In this document: positions 1-8,705 of the stretch, in pieces
Position numbering within the stretch: position 1 is the first letter of the stretch
Layout: the number at the start of each line of letters is the position of its first letter
Assembly (NCBI RefSeq): GCF_000214175.1
Contig: NC_015564.1
Span: 868,001-932,000, forward strand
Length of the DNA stretch: 64,000 nt
Origin: Hoyosella subflava DQS3-9A1
GTDB lineage: Bacteria; Actinomycetota; Actinomycetes; Mycobacteriales; Mycobacteriaceae
Reading direction: 5' to 3'
Made by a program: the position numbers and the translations under genes
The notes under the pieces: model-generated
The model's database searches: none
Told to the model about the DNA's origin: nothing
What the model saw: the letters and a program-made list of their open reading frames with translations, nothing else

Positions 1-794
1 TCGACACCACCGGCTATAGCACCCACCGTGATCGTTCCGACGACAAGTCCGAAAACCGTGAGGCGTGAGTTCGTTCGGACAAGGTCGATTCCGGGTGGCA
101 GAACGCGCGGCGTCACAGCGGCTTTCAGCACCCCGAAGGTTTTACTCAGCACCAGCATTCCCAGCGCCGCCGGGTACAGCACCCACGGATCGAAACTGCC
201 CGCCGCACTGTTGTAGTTGAACAGCAGGACAAGCACCAGCACTGTTCGGCCGAAGAATGACGCAGCGAGCGCCAGTCGCCGTCCACGCTGCACGCGGTCA
301 AGAGCGGGGCCGATCAGCGGCGCGATGATGGCGAACGGCGCCAGCGTAATCAACAAGTACAAGGCCACCATGCCGCGGCTCTCGGCAGTTGTGGCCGAGA
401 AAAAGAGTGTGTTCGCGAGCGCGATGGCGACTGCCGCATCGGTCGCGAAGTTTGCGATGGTGGCGTACGTCAGTGCGGTAAGCCCCGACTTGTCGGCGCC
501 GTCTGCGGTTGCTGCTCTGCGAAAAGTACTGATGCCCTGTTTCGTCAGTTGCCGACTCCGCATGGCAGCCACCCGCGTGACGGTGATCTTCTTCGGCAAC
601 CGCGGTGCTTCGGGTCCATGCGACGCGGACCGGGGGCGGGAGGTGTCCTGCTGGGGGAGCGGATCAAGAGGCGGTAAGGACGGCCGGGCCGATGAAGGCG
701 GATAGTTGTGGCCCCCGGGATGGCGCCCCGCCCAATCCTCAGACCCGCGCCGCCCACCGAAGTGCGGGTCCTGCGGCGGCTGCGAATCGGTCAC
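1..794 (-). CDS. MFS-type transporter, N-terminal part (3' end beyond window)
   Basis: Reading the minus strand from a GTG at 794 gives an open frame that runs off the left edge. An in-frame TGA sits two codons upstream of the GTG, which fixes this as the most upstream start. The first ~84 residues are Pro/Gly/Arg-rich and hydrophilic. From about residue 100 come several hydrophobic helices with basic loops typical of a major facilitator, including a conserved NxxxDAAVA helix and a RxxRGRRLAL loop. It resembles the Rv0876c family, whose members also have a long N-terminal tail and about 550 residues; only about 264 codons are visible. Substrate unknown. It is followed downstream on the same strand order by nothing visible and upstream by the glutaminyl cyclase-like lipoprotein. 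Confidence 0.72.
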   Translation of the reverse strand, partial: MTDSQPPQDPHFGGRRGSEDWAGRHPGGHNYPPSSARPSLPPLDPLPQQDTSRPRSASHGPEAPRLPKKITVTRVAAMRSRQLTKQGISTFRRAATADGADKSGLTALTYATIANFATDAAVAIALANTLFFSATTAESRGMVALYLLITLAPFAIIAPLIGPALDRVQRGRRLALAASFFGRTVLVLVLLFNYNSAAGSFDPWVLYPAALGMLVLSKTFGVLKAAVTPRVLPPGIDLVRTNSRLTVFGLVVGTITVGAIAGGV

Positions 795-876
795 TGGTCA
801 ATTCTGTCCCATATCGCGCCGCAACGACCACTTCACGCGGGCCCGTCGGCATGTCGCGTCCCACTCGCACGTCGAT

Positions 877-1686
877 CTACCGGGCAACGAACTCGACCTC
901 GAACATTTCCGGCCAGAGCTTGCCTGTCAGCAAGAAACGGTCGGTACCCGGGATCGCGGCGACTCCGTTCAGTACATCGACGCCACCGCGTTCCTCATCA
1001 CTGAGGAGCCCGGATGCATCGATCACGGCAGTGACGCGACCGTCCTCCGGGTTGATGCGGACGATCCAGTCGGTCTGGAAGATGTTGGCGTACACGCCCT
1101 CAGGAGTGCATTCGAGCTCGTTAATCTGGTCGAGCGCGGATCCGCGCAGTGTGACCGCCACCGTGTCGAGCGCATCGAAGGTGACCGGATCCCGGAAAGT
1201 CAGCGTGTCCGAACCATCGCTCATGACGAGTCGGTCAGGGTAGGAGCAGAGGCCCCAGCCCTCGCCCTCATAGCTGACTGTGGCGATCTCTTCGAGTGTC
1301 GCGGGATCGCGCTCAAACGCCACCTCGTCGCGCCAGGTGATCTGCCAGACTCGGTCCTCGGTGACAGTCAGGCCCTCCCCGAAGTACGGCAGGGGCAGAT
1401 CCGCGCGCGCGACCTCCTCACCGGTTTCCAGGTCCCGGGCAGCGATCCACGATAGGCCGACGCGTCCAGTAGATTCGTAAAGCAGTGGACCGGCGATTTC
1501 GAGGCCCTGGGTGAAGGCTTCAGGATCATGTGGGTGGACTTTCACGACCTCGGGCTGAAGGAGTTCCACGTCATCCTCGCCGCCCGCGGGGACGATGTCG
1601 TCGTTGCACGCGGTGACCAGAGCGGCGCTCGCCAGCAGCGCCCAGACCAGCCGGAACTGTGATTTGCTGCACGATCGCAATGTCAT
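877..1686 (-). CDS. Glutaminyl-peptide cyclotransferase family lipoprotein
   Basis: The 269-residue product matches the glutamine cyclotransferase family (beta-propeller type), which turns N-terminal Gln into pyroglutamate. Family hallmarks are FTQGLE near residue 60, GLSWIA, the GEGLT and YEGEGWGL segments, INELE, and a C-terminal VLNGVA...FLLTGK. A signal peptide ends in the lipobox LVTAC with Cys27, so the enzyme is probably anchored outside the membrane. The ATG at 1686 is preferred over the upstream ATG at 1749 because it places the basic n-region and hydrophobic helix right before the lipobox and has an AGGCAGG-like site upstream; the longer form would bury the signal peptide. Divergent from the DUF3027 gene. 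Peptide substrates are unknown. Confidence 0.82.
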   Translation of the reverse strand: MTLRSCSKSQFRLVWALLASAALVTACNDDIVPAGGEDDVELLQPEVVKVHPHDPEAFTQGLEIAGPLLYESTGRVGLSWIAARDLETGEEVARADLPLPYFGEGLTVTEDRVWQITWRDEVAFERDPATLEEIATVSYEGEGWGLCSYPDRLVMSDGSDTLTFRDPVTFDALDTVAVTLRGSALDQINELECTPEGVYANIFQTDWIVRINPEDGRVTAVIDASGLLSDEERGGVDVLNGVAAIPGTDRFLLTGKLWPEMFEVEFVAR

Positions 1687-1740
1687 GTGAGCTAGCCTGC
1701 CTGAGAAGTCCTGTGTGCGAAGTCGAGATTTGACCGCTTT

Positions 1741-2556
1741 ATGGGGCAAGATGGCACTGTGAACGCATCAGTCGTTTCGCGCCCTCCCACGGGTTCGGAT
1801 AACAGTGAATCACGTGAGGTGCCATCTGTGCTCGCGGATGCTATCGATCTAGCCCGCGACGCGGTACGCGCCATCGCTGACGAAGCTGCGGTGGGGGAGC
1901 ATCACGGAGTAGTACCTGAAGGAGAGTGGGCCGCGTCCCACCGGTTTGCGGCGAGCCTGCCCGGCTACCGCGGCTGGGAATGGAACGTGGTGGTCGCTGC
2001 CTGCCCCGGCGCCGCAACCGCGACGGTGAGTGAACTCGCGCTGCTTCCCGGCGCGGACGCGTTGCTCGCGCCCGAGTGGGTGCCGTGGGAGGACCGCATC
2101 GAGTCGGGCGACCTCATGCCGGGCGATCTCCTGCCGCCGAAGCACCACGATGAGCGGCTTGTGCCGGGGTACATCGAAACAGGGGACCCTGCAGTCGATG
2201 AGGCTGCGGCTGAGATCGGGTTCGGCCGCCCGCAAGTAATGAGTCTGGAAGGACGTCTGGCTGCGGCGGAACGGTGGACGGAAGGTGACTTCGGGCCCCA
2301 CGCTGCGATGGCAGCCGCCGCTCCGGGCACCTGCGGTACGTGTGGCTTCTATCTCCCGCTAGCTGGTTCGCTCCGTGCCTCATTCGGGGTGTGCGGCAAC
2401 GAACTCTCGGCTGACGGTCACGTCGTGCACGCGCGGTTCGGATGCGGCGCACATTCCGACACGGAATTGCCGAGCGGGGCGGGTTCGCCCCAGTACGACC
2501 CGTACGATGACGGTGTTGTCGAGGTTATGGATACCTCCCGTCAGCACGGCCAGTAG
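1741..2556 (+). CDS. DUF3027 family protein
   Basis: A 271-residue soluble protein of the DUF3027 family (Rv0877-like). Visible landmarks are an N-terminal acidic helix starting LADAID, a central GYRGWEWNVV segment, the WVPWEDRI motif, and a C-terminal region with a CGTC pair, a second Cys in FGVCGNE and a GCGAHS motif that together could form a zinc ribbon. Function is not established; conservation across actinobacteria and the zinc-ribbon-like end suggest a nucleic-acid or chaperone role, but that is inference. Possible alternative starts are GTG 1759 and GTG 1828; none has a clearly superior ribosome-binding site. PAP2 follows 22 nt downstream and may be co-transcribed. Confidence 0.78.
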   Translation: MGQDGTVNASVVSRPPTGSDNSESREVPSVLADAIDLARDAVRAIADEAAVGEHHGVVPEGEWAASHRFAASLPGYRGWEWNVVVAACPGAATATVSELALLPGADALLAPEWVPWEDRIESGDLMPGDLLPPKHHDERLVPGYIETGDPAVDEAAAEIGFGRPQVMSLEGRLAAAERWTEGDFGPHAAMAAAAPGTCGTCGFYLPLAGSLRASFGVCGNELSADGHVVHARFGCGAHSDTELPSGAGSPQYDPYDDGVVEVMDTSRQHGQ

Positions 2557-2578
2557 TGCTTCAGTTCCGGTACTCGCG

Positions 2579-3130
2579 ATGACGACGGAGTTCGACACCC
2601 GCGTCCTCATGTGGGTGACAGACATTCGTGAGCCCTGGATGACTGTCTTCTTTCACGTAGTGACGCTACTCGGAAGCCTTCCGGCCGTCGCGCTGATCAC
2701 GGCGGCAGCGGCGACTGTCGCCGTTCGCTCCGGCAGGCGCTGGGATGCGGTGTTAGGTGTGGTGACCGTCGTGACCGCGTGGCTCCTGATGCGGGGGCTC
2801 AAAATGCTCGCGGGGCGCGACCGTCCGCCCCCGGAACTCAGCGTGGTCGAGGTCGGGTATTACTCATTGCCGTCAGGACACGCGCTGATGATTGCCACAG
2901 CTGCGGTGGTCGTTGGGGCGACCGTGCTCCGGAACAGGTGGACCTGGCCGCTGCTGGCTGCTGTCGTGATCCTCGTAGGGGTTTCTCGCGTGTACCTGGG
3001 GGCGCACTGGCCGACTGACGTCATCGCTGGCTGGGCTATAGGGACGATCTGGGCGTTCGCTTGCGTTGCGCTGAGTCACGCGCTGCGGCCGACGGAGTTC
3101 CGGGTGGCGCGCCGTCACAATCCGCGCTGA
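2579..3130 (+). CDS. PAP2 family membrane phosphatase
   Basis: The 183-residue product has about five membrane helices and the three phosphatase signature motifs of the PAP2/type 2 phosphatidic acid phosphatase superfamily: KMLAGRDRPPP (KX6RP), LPSGHA (PSGH, with the catalytic His), and SRVYLGAHWPTD (SRX5HX3D). Such proteins remove phosphate from lipid phosphates such as phosphatidic acid or undecaprenyl diphosphate at the outer face of the membrane; the exact substrate cannot be told. The ATG at 2579 is chosen because it begins just before the first hydrophobic segment, while the upstream in-frame extension reads as antisense-like Arg/Thr-rich sequence overlapping the DUF3027 gene. Its 3' end overlaps the convergent DUF2530 gene by 16 bp. 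Confidence 0.85.
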   Translation: MTTEFDTRVLMWVTDIREPWMTVFFHVVTLLGSLPAVALITAAAATVAVRSGRRWDAVLGVVTVVTAWLLMRGLKMLAGRDRPPPELSVVEVGYYSLPSGHALMIATAAVVVGATVLRNRWTWPLLAAVVILVGVSRVYLGAHWPTDVIAGWAIGTIWAFACVALSHALRPTEFRVARRHNPR

Positions 3131-3360
3131 GCAGAGCGATCGCCACGGCGTACCGCGTGGCGCTGCAGAAGAAAGATCAGCCCTCCGAACGCGGCGACGC
3201 CGAGTCCCGCGATACACACCCATAAGTAGTCGGCATACTGATCGCCGAATGTGACAACGATAATCGTCGCCATCAACCACCCGAGCGTCCCCACTGTTAT
3301 CACAGGCCGGGGGTCCGACAGTCTCGCCGGAAGCGGCGGTGGTTCAGGATGCGTGCCCAC
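3115..3360 (-). CDS. DUF2530 small membrane protein
   Basis: An 81-residue protein with a Pro-rich N-terminus, two predicted membrane helices (about residues 20-38 and 46-64) and a basic RRGDR-containing C-terminal tail. Layout and size fit DUF2530 (Rv0879c-like), a family restricted to actinobacteria with no known function. The position between PAP2 and the MarR gene matches the mycobacterial order, which supports the call. Convergent with PAP2, with the two stop regions overlapping. No partner is obvious. Confidence 0.75.
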   Translation of the reverse strand: MGTHPEPPPLPARLSDPRPVITVGTLGWLMATIIVVTFGDQYADYLWVCIAGLGVAAFGGLIFLLQRHAVRRGDRSAQRGL

Positions 3361-3481
3361 ACCGCAAACCTATCGTGTCACGCCGCCGGTCCCCACATCG
3401 CACCTCAAAATCGGCCCGTGGTCGTGTACTGCCGGAAAGTAGGCATTGCAAACCGTAAACCCCGCGCACGAATCTCCCGTA

Positions 3482-3925
3482 ATGTCTCTATCCGTGAGTC
3501 ACGACGAGAAACAACTGGCGAGTGATCTCGCGTTAGCCGTCGTGCGGCTAGCGAGGCAGCTGCGCGGCCATCGCCATCACTCTTCAGTGTCACTAACCCA
3601 GCTATCGGCGCTATCCACCCTCTTTACTGAGGGCTCGATGACACCCGGTGCACTCGCTGCCCGTGAGCGCGTCCAGCCACCCTCGATGACGCGGGTTATC
3701 GGGTCGCTGGCAGACCTTGGACTGGTCGACCGGATGCCGCACCCCACCGACGGACGGCAAATCATCGTTTCGCTGTCTGAAGCGGGTAAAGCGCTGGTCC
3801 AAAACGAGAAGGAGGCGCGCGAAGAATGGCTCGCCTCGCAGTTACGCGCTCTCGGCTCCAGCGAGCTGAGTTCCCTGCGCGACGCGGTCGGCACGATGAC
3901 CGAACTCGTCAAAACCTGCGACTAA
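3482..3925 (+). CDS. MarR-family transcriptional regulator
   Basis: A 147-residue winged-helix regulator of the MarR family, close in sequence to Rv0880. Helix-turn-helix features are visible in [42 protein letters not shown] (recognition helix) and the wing [16 protein letters not shown]. MarR dimers bind palindromes and are released by small ligands. Start uncertain: ATG 3482 is used, but TTG 3446 with GGAAAG upstream and GTG 3494 are alternatives. Its stop overlaps the convergent Eis-like gene by 4 bp. The divergent/convergent neighbours give no clear clue to its target. Confidence 0.85.
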   Translation: MSLSVSHDEKQLASDLALAVVRLARQLRGHRHHSSVSLTQLSALSTLFTEGSMTPGALAARERVQPPSMTRVIGSLADLGLVDRMPHPTDGRQIIVSLSEAGKALVQNEKEAREEWLASQLRALGSSELSSLRDAVGTMTELVKTCD

Positions 3926-5142
3926 AAGAACATGCCGCCGCGTGGCGCCGCCGAGGTCGTGAACGCGTGATCGAAACGCTCGAGTATCTCCGGGTCTGGC
4001 GCGGAAATCCGGCCTGCCTGCGCGAGCGTCACGGCGCGGTGCTCGCCGAAATAGATGCTGGCCAGGTCGCCAATTCCGATCGTCAGCCGGGCAGGTTCCT
4101 CCGCCGGGACGCACTGGGCGTTCCCGCCGTTGCCCCGAGATGTGAGCCGGAATACCCCACCCCGATCTAGGAAATCATCCACCACCTCGATCGTGACATC
4201 GAGTTCGCATGCGTAGCTGCGAGCCCGCAGCACGCCAGGAACATCCAAGATGCGGGCCCACAGTAAATCGTGAGAACCCGTGAGGCGGGGCAGGCGCGGA
4301 TCCTTCAGCAGGTAGGGCAGCAGCATGTCGCGGGACTCGGACACCGTGATGGTGCTCATCAGGTCGAGGCCGCCGAGTGTCCGCCAGAGCGCTATGTACG
4401 CTTCCGGCGTCACAGCGAACATGTCCACAATTTCCAGTGACATCCCCGAGTCCGCTGACTCGCGCACCCGATAGGACACGAACCCGTCGTCGTGAAGCAA
4501 GAAGAATAGCGCAGAAGCCCCTCCGCGCTCGCTTTCCGGGTCCGCGAAGACACCGCGCCAATACGCAGCGGGACGTCCTACCGCTCCGGCCCTTTGCCGC
4601 CGCCAGCGATCGTAGATCGGGGGCAGGAACTCCTCTGCCTCGTCCTTGGCCGCGAGGCGGACGCCTCCCGGATCGACTGTTGTCGAACGGAACGCCGCGA
4701 ACCGCCGATCAAACTTATGTGTGAACTCGGTCGTGATCGGGCCATATCCAAATCGGCCGTAGATTCCCCCTTCAGAGGCAGTGAGAATCGACATCGGAGC
4801 GCCGGATTCGAGGAAACGCTGATGCTGCTCTGTCAGCAGGGTTCGCAGAATGCCTCGGCGGCGGTGCGTGGGGGCGACAGAAACCCAGGTGACGCCCGGA
4901 AGGTCGATGAGGGCGCCTCCTGGCACAGTGATTTGCAGGTCGTAGTGCATTGTCACGCCCACAACCTGGCCGCCGTTGGTCGCGACAATCACGTTGTCGT
5001 TGGGGGCGAGTTCGCGCGTGATCCCACTCTTCAGGTCGGCGATATGGCCGCCGAAGTTGAAGCTGTCGAGCTTCACAATGTGTGGCCAGTCGTCATCGGT
5101 GGCGTTGCGAACCTCGATTGCTGATCCTGTCTCGGTCGTCAC
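3922..5142 (-). CDS. Eis-like GNAT N-acetyltransferase
   Basis: The 406-residue product has the full architecture of the Eis family: N-terminal GNAT domain, central divergent GNAT domain and a C-terminal SCP2-like domain (length of family about 400). The acetyl-CoA loop is [12 protein letters not shown] (residues 88-98). Tyr133 in GRFGYGPIT aligns with the general acid of Eis, and the protein ends in a free Phe (GMFF), matching the C-terminal carboxylate that acts as general base in Eis. Eis proteins acetylate amines, including aminoglycosides and lysine side chains. Whether this homologue gives resistance is unknown. It is convergent with marR and transcribed away from the SpoU methyltransferase gene. 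Confidence 0.88.
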   Translation of the reverse strand: MTTETGSAIEVRNATDDDWPHIVKLDSFNFGGHIADLKSGITRELAPNDNVIVATNGGQVVGVTMHYDLQITVPGGALIDLPGVTWVSVAPTHRRRGILRTLLTEQHQRFLESGAPMSILTASEGGIYGRFGYGPITTEFTHKFDRRFAAFRSTTVDPGGVRLAAKDEAEEFLPPIYDRWRRQRAGAVGRPAAYWRGVFADPESERGGASALFFLLHDDGFVSYRVRESADSGMSLEIVDMFAVTPEAYIALWRTLGGLDLMSTITVSESRDMLLPYLLKDPRLPRLTGSHDLLWARILDVPGVLRARSYACELDVTIEVVDDFLDRGGVFRLTSRGNGGNAQCVPAEEPARLTIGIGDLASIYFGEHRAVTLAQAGRISAPDPEILERFDHAFTTSAAPRGGMFF

Positions 5143-5195
5143 GTGTCAGAGCTTGGCACATCAGGCCGCTCAATACATCTCAATAGGATGAGCAC

Positions 5196-6014
5196 GTGGC
5201 TTACGCAGTCGATATCACTAGTCCCGATGATCCGCGCGTCGATGACTTCCGCGATTTGAGCACCGCAGATCGCCGTCCCGATCGACCAGGCGGGAAAGGC
5301 CTCGTGATCGGCGAGGGCACCGTGGTGGTCGAACGGATGCTCGGCACCCCTTTCGAACCGTACGCGCTTCTCGGGGTGGCGCGGCGGTACGACCAGCTGT
5401 GTGGCCAGCTCAGAGGTCTAGAGGTGCCGTTCTATCGGGCGAGTGCCGACACGATGGCGACAATCGTGGGATTTCACCTGAACCGGGGAGTGCTCGCCGT
5501 TGCGGGTCGTCCCGCGCCGAGGAGCCCACGCGACTTGCTGGCGGCCGCGCGCACCATCGCCGTGCTCGAAGGTGTGAACGATCACGAGAACCTGGGTTCG
5601 ATCTTCCGTAATGCGGCGGCACTCGGCGTGGACGCGGTGTTCCTGAGCGGACGCTGCGCCGATCCGCTGTATCGGCGGTCAGTGCGTGTTTCGATGGGAC
5701 ATGTGCTTCGAGTTCCGTTCGCTGTCGCAGCTTCCTGGCCTGACCTGCTCGGCGAGCTGCAACGTCGCGGATTCAGCACTGTGGCGCTCACGCCCGCTCA
5801 GCCGTCGCTGCCGCTGGCACATGCGGTGGCCAGCGAGAAGGTGGCGTTCGTGCTCGGCGCGGAAGGTCCAGGACTGAGTGAGGAGACACTCGAGAGCACC
5901 GACGTGCGCGCCCACATTCCCATGACTACCGGCGTTGACTCCCTGAATGTGGCGACCGCTGCGGCAGTGGCCTTTTATGAACGCGCGCGGCTCAGTGAGG
6001 ATGCCTCACGGTGA
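5196..6014 (+). CDS. TrmH/SpoU-family RNA 2'-O-methyltransferase
   Basis: A 272-residue SPOUT methyltransferase like Rv0881. All three SpoU motifs are present: motif 1 NDHENLGSIFRNA (about 128-140, with the catalytic Arg), motif 2 FVLGAEGPGL, and motif 3 IPMTTGVDSLNVATAAAVA at the trefoil knot. An N-terminal substrate-binding domain with GEGTVVVERML precedes the knot. It methylates ribose 2'-OH in rRNA or tRNA with S-adenosylmethionine; the precise nucleotide is not deducible. The GTG at 5196 is preceded by AGGATG at good spacing. The stop overlaps the start of the DUF2537 gene, so the two are translationally coupled. Confidence 0.9.
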   Translation: MAYAVDITSPDDPRVDDFRDLSTADRRPDRPGGKGLVIGEGTVVVERMLGTPFEPYALLGVARRYDQLCGQLRGLEVPFYRASADTMATIVGFHLNRGVLAVAGRPAPRSPRDLLAAARTIAVLEGVNDHENLGSIFRNAAALGVDAVFLSGRCADPLYRRSVRVSMGHVLRVPFAVAASWPDLLGELQRRGFSTVALTPAQPSLPLAHAVASEKVAFVLGAEGPGLSEETLESTDVRAHIPMTTGVDSLNVATAAAVAFYERARLSEDASR

Positions 6015-6313
6015 CGGGCGGGGAAGAAGAGCGTGGTGCGCCGAATAAGACGCCTTGGTTACTGGGCATCGTGTTCGCCATCTTCATCGCGGTGGTTCTG
6101 GCCACTGTCGTCGCGTCGGTGGGAACAGGGCTGCTCAGCATTCACCCGCTGCTTGCGATAGCACTCAACACCGTTGCGGGAATCGGTTTCGCGCAGCCGC
6201 TATGGAGCTGGCGCGCACGACCCACACTGCGGTTCGCCGCGCTGGGAATAGCGCTCGGTGCCATCACGGGCTGGCTCTACCTGATTTTTGCGCTGCTGTT
6301 CGGTCGCTACTGA
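6011..6313 (+). CDS. DUF2537 membrane protein
   Basis: A 100-residue protein with three predicted helices (about residues 17-40, 44-62 and 73-96) and a hydrophilic acidic N-terminus. Size, topology and position directly behind the SpoU methyltransferase match Rv0882 and the DUF2537 family, whose role is unknown. GTG start at 6011 overlaps the upstream TGA by 4 bp. Converges with the small membrane peptide gene behind sepH, leaving 1 nt between their stop codons. Confidence 0.78.
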   Translation: MTGGEEERGAPNKTPWLLGIVFAIFIAVVLATVVASVGTGLLSIHPLLAIALNTVAGIGFAQPLWSWRARPTLRFAALGIALGAITGWLYLIFALLFGRY

Positions 6314-6314
6314 C

Positions 6315-6416
6315 CTACCCGCGGATCAGGTTGATGTAGACCCATGGGCCAAGAAAGACCAGGATCAAGAGCACAATGATCAGCGCGCCGATCGTGAGGA
6401 GGGGACGGTTCCTCAT
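6315..6416 (-). CDS. Small single-helix membrane peptide downstream of sepH
   Basis: An ATG at 6416 opens a 33-codon frame ending at TAG 6315-6317. The peptide begins MRNRPLLTIG, continues with a strongly hydrophobic run of about 16 residues (ALIIVLLILVFLGPWV) and ends YINLIRG. A good AGGATC site sits about 9 nt upstream, and the frame begins 40 nt after the sepH stop on the same strand. Positive N-terminus plus hydrophobic helix predicts a single-pass membrane peptide. It resembles no family I can name. Coding status rests on RBS, composition and position only. Confidence 0.6.
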   Translation of the reverse strand: MRNRPLLTIGALIIVLLILVFLGPWVYINLIRG

Positions 6417-6455
6417 GTGTCCGATCCTACGGGAGTGACCTTGGGGGAACGTCGC

Positions 6456-7277
6456 TTAGTGCTGGGTTCCGGTACGCACACCGAGGAGTACGTCCTCCCA
6501 TGAGGGCATAGGAGGCTTCTTCTTGCCACCGGTGGGGGCCTGCTGCTTTGGCTCAGGCTCGGGAGGCGTGGTCTTTTCGGCTTTGGGGGGTTCGGGGGCA
6601 GGAGTAGTCTCCGGCTGCGCAGGTGCGGCAGCAGGCTTGGCCGGCGGCTTAGCAGTGACGATTGGGGTCACGGGACTCAGCGCCGGGCGGGGACGTGGCA
6701 TGTCAGTCGAGACGAGTTCCTTCGCGGCATCGTCAAGGGCTGCCGCCGTCCCGCCGTCCGCGCCTGGCTGAAAACGCCAGTGAGCCTTGTTCTCGGTGCG
6801 GCCCGCAGCCCAGCTGAGCTGAACAACCCAGCGGCCCTCGTCGTTGCGCCAGGCATCCCACTGGGCCTCGTCGATGTTCTGCCCGCGCGTGCCAAAGGTC
6901 TGCGCGACCGCGGTGCTGAGGGTTTGCAGAGCGGGGCCATCCTCAAGGAGCGGGTGAGCGTGCTGCGCCATCTGTGCCATTCGGGCCCGTTCCAGAAGGA
7001 CTGGGTGAGCGAAGCTCTCCACCCGCGCCATGGGCAGCCCGGAGGTCTCGGCGATCTCCCTGACACTTGCTCCAGCGCGGACACGGGCCTGAATCTCGCG
7101 CGGACGGAGTCGGCTCTCCATCTCGACTTCGATCTGGCCGAGGCGGCTCAGGTCACCGTGCGATGCCGCGCGCAAACGGTCATCTGCGGCGATTTTGAAC
7201 TTCGCGCCGGTGTTGACGTCCGCGCAGATGATTGCGCTGCCGTCGGATTCGATTCCGACCACCTTGAGCTCTCGCAC
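6456..7277 (-). CDS. sepH: Septation protein SepH (DUF3071)
   Basis: A 273-residue homologue of SepH (Rv0883c), the actinobacterial FtsZ-binding regulator that stimulates FtsZ assembly. It has the N-terminal DUF3071 domain starting MRELKVVGIE, with the helix-turn-helix-like stretch LRPREIQARVRAGASVREI (about residues 57-75). A conserved WDAWRNDEGRWVVQLSW segment follows, then a Pro/Ala/Glu-rich linker and the conserved C-terminal tail PSWEDVLLG. GAGGAGG lies 7 nt before the ATG. The gene is separated from serC by a terminator and a long inverted repeat, so it likely has its own promoter in that gap, and is followed by the small membrane peptide gene. Confidence 0.9.
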   Translation of the reverse strand: MRELKVVGIESDGSAIICADVNTGAKFKIAADDRLRAASHGDLSRLGQIEVEMESRLRPREIQARVRAGASVREIAETSGLPMARVESFAHPVLLERARMAQMAQHAHPLLEDGPALQTLSTAVAQTFGTRGQNIDEAQWDAWRNDEGRWVVQLSWAAGRTENKAHWRFQPGADGGTAAALDDAAKELVSTDMPRPRPALSPVTPIVTAKPPAKPAAAPAQPETTPAPEPPKAEKTTPPEPEPKQQAPTGGKKKPPMPSWEDVLLGVRTGTQH

Positions 7278-7404
7278 TCTGTCCTCCTCAGGCCGCTCGC
7301 GCCGCAGAATTCCGCGTCTTTATCGCACTGTAATGGAGTCGTGACTTGAGTTTCGGGAGTGACACGCGGGGTGTTGAAGTGCGGTGACGGGTTGCCTGCG
7401 TGAT

Positions 7405-7449
7405 AAGGCATGTTGTTCGCGACGTATGCGGGTGCGAACAACATGCCTT
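7405..7449. repeat. 16-bp perfect inverted repeat between serC and sepH
   Basis: Left arm 7405-7420 (AAGGCATGTTGTTCGC) is the exact reverse complement of right arm 7434-7449, with a 13-nt spacer. It lies 15 nt beyond the serC terminator on the serC strand and about 130 nt upstream of sepH. It lacks a T-tract on either side, so it is not a standard terminator; a regulator-binding site or an RNA hairpin in the sepH leader are alternatives. Confidence 0.85.
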
Positions 7450-7464
7450 CTGGGTAAACGCAGA

Positions 7465-7493
7465 AAGCCGGGACACCAACGGCGTCCCGGCTT
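7465..7493 (-). terminator. Rho-independent-like terminator of serC
   Basis: A 10-bp perfect GC-rich stem (7465-7474 pairing with 7484-7493) with a 9-nt loop begins 19 nt downstream of the serC stop on the minus strand. Only a weak T-rich stretch follows, as usual for actinobacterial terminators. Confidence 0.7.
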
Positions 7494-7511
7494 ACTGGTT
7501 CGTGTGCGGTG

Positions 7512-8705
<1,194 letters not shown>

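Noticed and set aside
1-705. Plus-strand frames at 28-216, 217-705
   Set aside because: They are opposite the minus-strand MFS gene and read as Ala/Arg/Ser-rich antisense sequence.
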